From: Streptomyces sp. HD
GTDB taxonomy: Bacteria > Actinomycetota > Actinomycetes > Streptomycetales > Streptomycetaceae
Assembly: GCF_028369295.1 (NCBI RefSeq)
Contig: NZ_JAQMYP010000030.1
Coordinates: 1 to 64,000, forward strand
Length of the DNA stretch: 64,000 nucleotides
Direction: 5' to 3'
Each line of letters begins with the position of its first letter. Position 1 is the first letter of the stretch. A model generated the notes under the pieces. The model did no database searches and was not told the origin of the DNA. It saw only the letters and a program-made list of their open reading frames with translations. The position numbers and the translations under genes are program-made. Of this stretch, positions 25,112 through 32,065 are shown in pieces.

Positions 25112-25176
25112 TTGATTGCGAACGCGTTACTTGTAGGAGTGTTGTTTACTACGCGTATAGTTTCACTGTGAGCAAC
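25112..25176 (+). promoter_or_regulatory. Promoter and composite operator of IclR copy 2
   Basis: Plus strand: TTGATT (25112-25117), 23 bp, then GTTGTTTACTACGCG, four bases, GTTTCACTGTGAGCAAC (25141-25176). The GTG start (25168-25170) lies inside the second half, as in copy 1, suggesting autoregulation. Confidence 0.65.
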
Positions 25177-25965
25177 TACAGCCCTGACACAGAAACGTCG
25201 AATTCGCACTCCGGCGGCGTGCAGTCCGTGGACCGCGCCATCAGCGTTCTGGAGATCCTCGCTCAGCGTGGCGAAGCAGGCGTCAGCGAGGTGGCGGGCG
25301 AGATCGATGTCCACAAGTCCACCGCCTTCCGCCTGCTCGGCGCCCTGGAGGCGCGTGGCCTGGTGGAGCAGGCCGGAGAGCGCGGCAAGTACCGGCTCGG
25401 CTTCGGCATCGTGCGTCTGGCCGGCGCGGTAACGGGCCGTATCGACATCACCCAGCAGGGCCGTCCGGTCTGCGAACGACTCGCCGAGGAGCTCGGCGAG
25501 ACCGTCAACATCGCGGTCATGCAGGAGCACTACGCGATCAACCTGTACCAGGTGCGCGGTCCGGGAGCCATCACCGCACACAACTGGGTCGGCCAGCTGA
25601 CCCCCCTGCACGCGACCTCCAGCGGCAAGATCCTGCTGGCGTACATGCCCTCCAAGGAGCGCGCCTCGCTGCTGTCCGAGGCCGGCATGCAGAAGGTCAC
25701 CCCGCGCACCATCACCGCGAAGACCAAGCTGGAGAAGAACCTCGCCGAGGCTCGGGAGCGGGGCTACTCCTTCACCCTGGAGGAGTTGGAGGTGGGCCTG
25801 CACGCGATGGCCGCCCCGGTGCGCAACCGGGACGGCGAGGTCATCGCGGCACTCAGCGCCTCCGGGCCCGGGTACCGCCTGACCGAGGAGCGCCTGCACG
25901 AGCTCTCCCCGGTGCTGCTCAAGGGCGCCCAGGAGATCAGCCACCGGATGGGCTACCTGGGCTGA
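25168..25965 (+). CDS. IclR-family transcriptional regulator (copy 2)
   Basis: A 265-residue paralogue of the regulator at 4933-5730 with the same layout: a winged HTH (GVSEVAGEIDVHKSTAFRLL) and an effector domain (NIAVMQEHYAINLYQ, HATSSGKILLAYM). Differences concentrate in the C-terminal third. The GTG at 25168 aligns with the copy 1 start. It is divergent from betA and ends one base from the convergent gbcA copy 2. Two nearly equivalent regulators reading one operator could respond to different intermediates. Confidence 0.9.
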   Translation: MSNYSPDTETSNSHSGGVQSVDRAISVLEILAQRGEAGVSEVAGEIDVHKSTAFRLLGALEARGLVEQAGERGKYRLGFGIVRLAGAVTGRIDITQQGRPVCERLAEELGETVNIAVMQEHYAINLYQVRGPGAITAHNWVGQLTPLHATSSGKILLAYMPSKERASLLSEAGMQKVTPRTITAKTKLEKNLAEARERGYSFTLEELEVGLHAMAAPVRNRDGEVIAALSASGPGYRLTEERLHELSPVLLKGAQEISHRMGYLG

Positions 25966-25966
25966 G

Positions 25967-27097
25967 TCACGCCTGAGGGGTACCCAGGCGCTCGTTCACC
26001 CAGTCGTGGAACGCGCCGATGTGGTGCTCGCTCGGCACCAGCACACCGCCCTTGGCGTACATACGGGAGCTCATGCCGGGCTGCGTGCGCTCGCAGGCGT
26101 CGAAGTCCTGCTGGTTGACGCGGTGGAAGAGTTCCACGGACCGGCTGACGTCCTTGCCGCTCTCGACGACGTGCGGGAGATAGAGCCAGTCGCACTCGAC
26201 GATCGTGCGGTCCACGGACACCGGGTACATCCGGTGGAAGATCACATGGTCGGGCACGAGGTTGATGAAGACCTGCGGCCGGACGGTGATCGCGTAGTAG
26301 CGGCGGTCCTGGTCCTCGGCCACCCCGGGTATCCGGTCCAGTCCCGCGGACCCGTCGACCGTGAAGCCCTGGACCTCCTCGCCGAACTCGGCGCCATGAC
26401 CGACGTAGTACTGCGCGGCATAGCCGTCCGCGAACTCCGGGAGCACCTCCGTGAGTTCGGGGTGGATCGTGGCGCAGTGGTAGCACTCCATGAAGTTCTC
26501 GATGATGAGCTTCCAGTTGGCCCGCACGTCATAGACGATCCGCTTGCCGACGGAGAGGTTCTCGATGCCGTAGTGCTCGATCGACTCGACGTCGCCGAGG
26601 CGGTCGACGATCTCGCCCATGACCTGCTCCTCGAAAGAGGGCGGGTGCTCCGCTAGACAGACCCAGACATAGCCGAGCCATTCCCGCACCGCCACGCTCA
26701 CCAGGCCGTATTCGCTACGGCCCACGTCGGGCATCTTGGTGAGGTTGGGCGCCGCGACGAGCTTGCCGTCCAGGCCGTAGGTCCAGGCGTGGTACGGGCA
26801 CTGGAAGGCCCGCTTGACCTCACCGGTCTCCTCCGTGCAGAGCTTGGCGCCGCGATGCCGGCACACATTGAAGTACGCGCGGACGGAGTTGTCCCGGGCC
26901 CGGGTGACGAGGATGCTCTCGCGGCCCACGTCAACGGTGCGGAAGGCGCCGGGCTTCGCCAGCTCGGAGGCGCGGGCGACGCAGAACCACATGGTCTCGA
27001 ATATGCGCTCCTGCTCCTGGGCGAAGATCCCCGGGTCCGTGTAGGAGGAGCCGGGAAGAGTGGCGATCAGGCTGTCCGGCAGGCTGGTCGAGGTCAC
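25967..27097 (-). CDS. gbcA: Rieske non-heme iron oxygenase, glycine betaine demethylase (copy 2)
   Basis: A 376-residue paralogue of the oxygenase at 2223-3356, with Rieske ligands C79/H81 and C100/H103 and the iron-site block ENFMECYHCATIHPEL. The GTG start at 27097 follows a GAGGAG. It is monocistronic with its own operator. Copies 1 and 2 share a nearly identical central patch and otherwise differ, so they are older paralogues partly homogenised. A different methylamine substrate (such as stachydrine or carnitine) is possible for one copy. Confidence 0.88.
   Translation of the reverse strand: MTSTSLPDSLIATLPGSSYTDPGIFAQEQERIFETMWFCVARASELAKPGAFRTVDVGRESILVTRARDNSVRAYFNVCRHRGAKLCTEETGEVKRAFQCPYHAWTYGLDGKLVAAPNLTKMPDVGRSEYGLVSVAVREWLGYVWVCLAEHPPSFEEQVMGEIVDRLGDVESIEHYGIENLSVGKRIVYDVRANWKLIIENFMECYHCATIHPELTEVLPEFADGYAAQYYVGHGAEFGEEVQGFTVDGSAGLDRIPGVAEDQDRRYYAITVRPQVFINLVPDHVIFHRMYPVSVDRTIVECDWLYLPHVVESGKDVSRSVELFHRVNQQDFDACERTQPGMSSRMYAKGGVLVPSEHHIGAFHDWVNERLGTPQA
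26247..26530 (-). repeat. Gene-conversion-like patch shared with 2506-2789 (copy 2)
   Basis: This is the partner of the 284-bp block at 2506-2789, with one mismatch. Identity drops sharply at both edges: the first mismatches are at 26246 and 26531. Confidence 0.9.
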
Positions 27098-27164
27098 GGT
27101 GCACTCCTCGGGAGAACGTCGTGGAGAGGGCATTCACGCGCCGGGAAGAGCGACTCCGGACGGC

Positions 27165-27232
27165 GTTGTGTATGAAGCAACGTTGCGTGCGATGTGCAAC
27201 CGCAGCATGAGATGCGTCTGGGGCGGTGTCAA
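27165..27232 (-). promoter_or_regulatory. Promoter G with composite IclR-type operator (gbcA copy 2)
   Basis: A minus-strand TTGACA (27227-27232), 26 bp, then GTTGCACATCGCACG, four bases, GTTGCTTCATACACAAC (27165-27200). Confidence 0.75.
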
Positions 27233-27262
27233 GATGCGGGCTACGCCCGGATGCGGGCGACG

Positions 27263-28426
27263 TCAGGATGCGGTGGCGGCCAGTTGCTTGCGCCAGCGCG
27301 TGAACAGCCGGGGCTGGTTCATCCCGAGGACGGCGACCGGGTTCCCGGCCAGCCGGTAGACGGCGAGGACATCGCGGTCGTCCGCGGCGCCCGCCTCGAT
27401 GGTGACGCTGTCCGCGCCGGCCGCATGACCGGCGAACTGGATCTTCACACCGTACTGGTCGGACCAGAAGTACGGCGGCCGGGGTACGCCCGGTTCCACC
27501 GCGCCGCCCGCCAGCAGGGTGGCGACCGCGGCGTCGGGACGCTCGCGTGCGCCGGTCCAGTGCTCGACGCGGCGGTGGTAACCCGCGCGCGGGTCGTACC
27601 AGTTGGCGCAGTCGCCGACCGCGACCACGCCGGCGAGGCTGGTGCGGCCGTCGGCGCCGCACTTGACGCCGTCGTCCAGGGCGATGCCGGAGCCTTCCAG
27701 CCACTCGACGCACGGGCGGGCGCCCACACCGACGACGACGATGTCGGCGGGGACGGTCCGCCCGTCCTCCAGCAGGACGGCGTCGACGCGGGTCTCCCCG
27801 CTCAGCCCCTTGACGCCCACGCCGCACTCCAGTCGTACGCCGTGGTCGGCATGGAGGGCGGAGACGATGGCACCCATGGTCTCGCCGAGCGGTCCGGCCA
27901 GCGGGGTCGGGGCCGCCTCCACGACGGTCACGTCGAGCCCGAGGGCGTACGCGGTGGAGGCGACCTCGGCTCCGATGAAGCCGCCGCCGATCACCACCAG
28001 CCGCCCGCCGCGGGCCAGTTCGTCCCGCAGGGCCCGGGCGTCGTCCAGGGTGCGCAGGGTGTGCACTCCGGCGAGCCCTTCGGAGCCGGGGAGGGTGCGT
28101 GCCACGGCGCCGGTCGCGATGACGACGCCGTCCGCCCGCACCTCCTGTCCGTCGGCGAGCCGGACGACGCGCCTCGCGTGGTCGAGGCCGGCGGCCCGGA
28201 CGCCGAGCAGCCACTCCGCCCCGAGGTCCTCGTCGTCCGCCTCCAGGGCGAGTTCGGCCTCGCCGAGTGTGCCGGCCAGGAACTCCTTGGACAGCGGGGG
28301 CCGGTCGTACGGGCGGTGGAGCTCGTCCCCGATGACGACCAGCCTGCCGTCGTAGCCCTGCTTCCGCAGTGAGCGCGCAGCCGACAGACCGGCCAGCGAG
28401 GCGCCGACGACGGCGACCGACCTCAC
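27263..28426 (-). CDS. FAD/NAD(P)H ferredoxin reductase (copy 2)
   Basis: A 387-residue paralogue of the reductase at 488-1669: FAD site VVGASLAGLSAARSL, YDRPPLSK, NAD site VVIGGGFIGAEVAS, VVAVGDCANW. The GTG start at 28426 overlaps the stop of the Rieske ferredoxin gene (GTGA), so the two electron carriers are coupled. It should reduce that ferredoxin with NAD(P)H for betaine demethylation. Confidence 0.9.
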   Translation of the reverse strand: MRSVAVVGASLAGLSAARSLRKQGYDGRLVVIGDELHRPYDRPPLSKEFLAGTLGEAELALEADDEDLGAEWLLGVRAAGLDHARRVVRLADGQEVRADGVVIATGAVARTLPGSEGLAGVHTLRTLDDARALRDELARGGRLVVIGGGFIGAEVASTAYALGLDVTVVEAAPTPLAGPLGETMGAIVSALHADHGVRLECGVGVKGLSGETRVDAVLLEDGRTVPADIVVVGVGARPCVEWLEGSGIALDDGVKCGADGRTSLAGVVAVGDCANWYDPRAGYHRRVEHWTGARERPDAAVATLLAGGAVEPGVPRPPYFWSDQYGVKIQFAGHAAGADSVTIEAGAADDRDVLAVYRLAGNPVAVLGMNQPRLFTRWRKQLAATAS

Positions 28427-28782
28427 GCGAGACCTCCGGCGAGCCGGGCTGCGATGCAGGGCGGCAGGTTGGGCGCGTCCGTGGACAGCCGGACGTAGAT
28501 CATGTCGTCCTCGACCAGGACCTCGTGCGTCCGGACCGGGAGCTTGGCCGGCGGGGCGTCGACCGCGCCGGTCCTCAGGTCGAACTTGGAAGCATGCAGC
28601 GGGCATTCCACCTCGCGACCCTCCAGCCAGCCGTCGGCGAGCGACGCGTCCTGGTGGGTGCACGTGTCGTCGAGGGCGAAGAGTTCGCCGTCGTCTGTGT
28701 GGAACACCGAGACCGGCGGATCGATGTCGAGCCGGTGGGCCTCGCCTCGCGGAAGGTCCGAGAGACGGCACGCGGGAATCAT
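28423..28782 (-). CDS. Rieske-type [2Fe-2S] ferredoxin
   Basis: A 119-residue Rieske ferredoxin with ligand motifs CTHQDASL and CPLHASKF. It would carry electrons from the adjacent reductase to the GbcA oxygenases. It is the only small Rieske ferredoxin in the window, so it may serve both reductase-oxygenase sets. Two adjacent ATGs exist (28785 and 28782); the second is preferred because a GAGG lies 7 bp before it. Confidence 0.9.
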   Translation of the reverse strand: MIPACRLSDLPRGEAHRLDIDPPVSVFHTDDGELFALDDTCTHQDASLADGWLEGREVECPLHASKFDLRTGAVDAPPAKLPVRTHEVLVEDDMIYVRLSTDAPNLPPCIAARLAGGLA

Positions 28783-28794
28783 CATGACACCTCG

Positions 28795-28862
28795 GGTGCG
28801 TATAACGAAACGGATTGCGGTAAGCGCAACATCAGTCTGGGGTCGCCCCGAACCGCTGTCAA
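28795..28862 (-). promoter_or_regulatory. Promoter H with composite IclR-type operator (Rieske ferredoxin)
   Basis: A minus-strand TTGACA (28857-28862), 26 bp, then GTTGCGCTTACCGCA, four bases, GTTTCGTTATACGCACC (28795-28830), 12 bp before the ferredoxin start. Confidence 0.75.
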
Positions 28863-28937
28863 GGCATTCAGAGGGCGCTCTGCGGCAGTTTTTCTCGTTG
28901 CGCCATGGAGAACCTGATTCACATGGAACAACAACAG

Positions 28938-28980
28938 CCCGCCGTATCGACTCGCGGTCATCGCGAGTCGACACGGCGGG
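28938..28980 (-). terminator. Terminator after the MBL hydrolase operon
   Basis: A 19-bp stem with one G-T type mismatch and a 5-base loop (arms begin CCCGCCGTATCGACTCGCG), 21 bp past the stop at 29002. Confidence 0.75.
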
Positions 28981-29001
28981 CGTGAGGGGCGCCGGCGGGC
29001 G

Positions 29002-29631
29002 TCAGAAGCCGCGGTCCAGCCACTCCTGGAGGTGCGGGGCCTCGGCGGCGACGGTGGTCGTGTCCCCGTGTCCGGTGTGCACGACGGTGTCCCCGGGCAG
29101 CGTCAGCAGCCGCTCCCGGATCGACTCGACGATGGTCGGGAAATGACTGTACGACCGCCCTGTCGCCCCAGGTCCGCCCGCGAACAGGGTGTCGCCGCTG
29201 AAGAGGGCCGTCAGGGCCGGGGCATACAGACAGACCGCGCCCGGAGCGTGGCCGGGCGTGTGCAGCACGGTCAGCTCGACACCGGCCACCGAGATGGTCT
29301 GGCCGTCGGCCAGTTCGGCATCCGGGGCCCGGTCGGGGTGGGTCTGTTTCCACAGCGGCAGGTCGTCCGGGTGGAGGAGGACCGGGGCCCCGGTGCGCTC
29401 GGCGAGTTCGGGTGCGGCGTCGATGTGGTCGTTGTGCGCGTGGGTGCACACGATGGCCCGCAGGGTGCGTCCGCCGACGGCCGCGGCGATGGCGTCGGCG
29501 TCATGGGCGGCGTCGATGACGATCACCTCGTGGTCGTCGCCGACGATCCAGACGTTGTTGTCGACGTCCCAGGTGCCGCCGTCCAGCGAGAAGGTCCCCG
29601 AAGTGACGAGGTGCTCGATGCGGGCGGCCAT
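29002..29631 (-). CDS. Metallo-beta-lactamase-fold hydrolase, probable S-formylmycothiol hydrolase
   Basis: A 209-residue MBL-fold protein with the metal motif THAHNDHID, further ligands in HTPGHAPGAV and SGDTLF, and a C-terminal HTGHGDTTT. In actinobacteria a gene of this type commonly follows the S-(hydroxymethyl)mycothiol dehydrogenase and is proposed to hydrolyse S-formylmycothiol to formate. It overlaps that gene here (TGATG). The function is by context and family; the exact thioester has not been shown from the sequence. Confidence 0.82.
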   Translation of the reverse strand: MAARIEHLVTSGTFSLDGGTWDVDNNVWIVGDDHEVIVIDAAHDADAIAAAVGGRTLRAIVCTHAHNDHIDAAPELAERTGAPVLLHPDDLPLWKQTHPDRAPDAELADGQTISVAGVELTVLHTPGHAPGAVCLYAPALTALFSGDTLFAGGPGATGRSYSHFPTIVESIRERLLTLPGDTVVHTGHGDTTTVAAEAPHLQEWLDRGF

Positions 29632-30716
29632 CAGAGGACCACCACCGAGCGCAGCACGTCGCCGTGGTGCATCCGCTCGAAGGCCTTCTCGACCTCGTCG
29701 AGCGAGATGGTCTCGGTGACGAAGGCGTCCAGGTCCAGGCGGCCCTGGAGATAGAGGTCGATGAGCATCGGGAAGTCCCTGCTCGGCAGACAGTCGCCGT
29801 ACCAGCTCGACTTCAGCGCGCCGCCCCGGCCGAAGACGTCCAGCAGCGGCAGTTCCAGCTTCATCTCGGGCGTCGGTACGCCGACCAGGACGACGGTGCC
29901 GGCGAGGTCGCGGGCGTAGAAGGCCTGCTTGTACGTCTCCGGGCGGCCGACCGCCTCGATGACGACGTCGGCGCCGAAGCCGCCGGTCAGCTCGCGGATC
30001 GCCTCGACCGCGTCGGCGTCCTTGGAGTTGACGGTGTGGGTCGCGCCCAGCTTCCTGGCCGTGTCCAGCTTGCGGTCGTCGATGTCGACCGCGATGATCT
30101 TCGCCGCGCCCGCCAGGTTCGCCCCGGCGATCGCCGCGGCCCCGACACCGCCGCAGCCGATGACGGCGACCGAGTCGCCGCGGCCGACGTTCCCGGTGTT
30201 GATGGCCGCGCCGATGCCCGCCATCACACCGCACCCCAGCAGGCCGGCGGCGGCCGCCGAGGCGGTCGGGTCGACCTTGGTGCACTGCCCGGCCGCGACC
30301 AGCGTCTTCTCCGCGAAGGCGCCGATGCCGAGCGCCGGCGAGAGCTCGGTGCCGTCGAGCAAGGTCATCTTCTGCTTGGCGTTGTGGGTGTTGAAGCAGT
30401 ACCAAGACTCGCCGCGCCGGCAGGCCCGGCACTGACCGCACACCGCACGCCAGTTGAGGATCACGAAGTCACCGGGGGCGACGTCGGTGACGCCCTCCCC
30501 CACCGACTCCACGACGCCCGCGGCCTCATGACCCAGCAGGAACGGGAAGTCGTCGTTGATGCCGCCCTCGCGATAGTGCAGATCGGTGTGGCAGACCCCG
30601 CAGGCCTCGATCTTCACCAGCGCCTCACCCGGACCCGGGTCGGGCACGATGATCGTTTCCAGGCTGACGGGGGCGCCCTTGCCCCGCGCGACGACAGCAC
30701 GGACCTGGTGCGTCAT
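29631..30716 (-). CDS. mscR: S-(hydroxymethyl)mycothiol dehydrogenase (copy 2)
   Basis: A 361-residue zinc alcohol dehydrogenase, paralogue of 3496-4611. It has GVCHTDLHY, FLLGHEAAG, the structural zinc lobe CGQCRACRRG and NAD site VIGCGGVGAAA. The ATG at 30716 has a GAGGAG upstream. Together with the MBL hydrolase it forms a complete formaldehyde-to-formate module for the formaldehyde released by betaine demethylation. Confidence 0.9.
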   Translation of the reverse strand: MTHQVRAVVARGKGAPVSLETIIVPDPGPGEALVKIEACGVCHTDLHYREGGINDDFPFLLGHEAAGVVESVGEGVTDVAPGDFVILNWRAVCGQCRACRRGESWYCFNTHNAKQKMTLLDGTELSPALGIGAFAEKTLVAAGQCTKVDPTASAAAAGLLGCGVMAGIGAAINTGNVGRGDSVAVIGCGGVGAAAIAGANLAGAAKIIAVDIDDRKLDTARKLGATHTVNSKDADAVEAIRELTGGFGADVVIEAVGRPETYKQAFYARDLAGTVVLVGVPTPEMKLELPLLDVFGRGGALKSSWYGDCLPSRDFPMLIDLYLQGRLDLDAFVTETISLDEVEKAFERMHHGDVLRSVVVL

Positions 30717-30752
30717 GGCCACTCCTCGGCTGGTTCGAGACTTGAAGCAGAT

Positions 30753-30819
30753 GTTGCTTATTACGGGACACATCTCATGTGTCGCAACACAGCATCCTTG
30801 AGCACCGACCGGCGGTCAA
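30753..30819 (-). promoter_or_regulatory. Promoter I with composite IclR-type operator (mscR copy 2)
   Basis: A minus-strand TTGACC (30814-30819), 25 bp, then GTTGCGACACATGAG, four bases, GTCCCGTAATAAGCAAC (30753-30788). Confidence 0.72.
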
Positions 30820-30835
30820 GGAGCGCGACGGGTGT

Positions 30836-32014
30836 TCAGCGAGCGGATGGGGACGGAGCGGGCGACGGCGATGCGGACTGTTCGGCATCCGCGTCGTCGG
30901 CGCACGCGGCGGGGCCGATGCGGAGCTCGAAGTCGCCGTCGTACATCTGGTGGCCGGCGATGACTGCCGTCTCGATGGCCTCCTTGCCCTTGCGGCCGCG
31001 GACGATGAGGGGGTCCTGGCTCAGATCGCGGGTGAGCGCGACGCACAGGCCGACCATCACCAGGGTGAAGGGGGCCGCCGCGAGGATGGTGAGGTTCTGC
31101 AGGCCGGTCAGCGCATCGCCCTTGCCGCCGCCGATGAGCAGCATGATCGCGGCGACCGCGCCGGTCAGCACGCCCCAGAACACCACGACGCCCCGGGTCG
31201 GTTCGAGGGAGCCGCGCCGCGAGAGCGTACCCATCACGATCGAGGCGGCGTCCGCGCCGGAGACGAAGAAGATCCCGACGAGGATCATCACGACCACGCT
31301 GGTCACCGTGGCGATCGGGTACTGCTGGAGCACGTCGAAGAGCTGCCCTTGTGCGGTGGAGGCGTCACTGAGGCGCTGCTCGTCCTGCAGGTGCATCGCC
31401 GAGCCGCCGAAGATCGCGAACCACAGCAGACTGACGGTACTGGGCACCAGGATGACGCCGCCCACGAACTGCCGGATGGTCCGGCCCCGGCTGATGCGCG
31501 CGATGAACATGCCGACGAACGGCGTCCAGGAGATCCACCAGGCCCAGTAGAAGACCGTCCAGCCGGCCAGCCAGTCGCCGACGCCTTCACCGCTCGACGC
31601 CTGGGTACGTCCGGCCATCTGGGTCAGGTCGCCGAGGAAGGCGCCGATGGAGGTGGGCAGCAGGTCGAGGATGAAGATGCTGGGCCCGACCAGGAACACG
31701 AAGACCGCCAGGCTCACCGCCAGCATCATGTTGATGTTGGACAGCCACTGGATGCCCTTGGCGATACCGGACACCGCCGAGGCGACGAACGCCACGGTCA
31801 GCACCGCGATCACGGCGACCAGCAGTCCGGTGCCGACCGATCCCATCCAGCCGAGTCCGGTGAAGCCGCTGCCGATCTGCAGGGCGCCGAGCCCCAGGGA
31901 GGCCGCGGAGCCGAAGAGGGTGGCGAAGATGGCGAGGATGTCGATGACCCGGCCGCCCCAGCCGTTCGCCCGTCTCTCGCCGATCAGCGGGGTGAACACG
32001 GCGCTGATCAACAA
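30836..32014 (-). pseudogene. 5'-truncated BCCT choline/betaine transporter
   Basis: An open frame of about 392 codons starting at best with a TTG. It encodes the C-terminal two thirds of a betaine/choline/carnitine transporter: VIDILAIFATLFGSAASLGLG, the BCCT signature GWTVFYWAWW and the conserved GMFIARISRGRTIRQF. Family members have about 500-600 residues; the first helices and the glycine-rich substrate motif of TM3 are absent. Only about 50 bp separate it from the next stop. A TTGACA box at 32037-32042 (minus strand), like those of the regulon promoters, abuts the truncated frame but no operator remains. A deletion that removed operator, start and N-terminus explains this. Confidence 0.8.
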
Positions 32015-32065
32015 CCATGTGAAGCCCGGTAAGGGCTGTCAAGGGGTCGCGCACGGAGAGCGGGG

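Noticed and set aside
21203..25171. 1322-codon plus-strand open frame across the betA operon
   Set aside because: It spans three real minus-strand genes and their gaps without any domain; it lacks stops because of GC bias.
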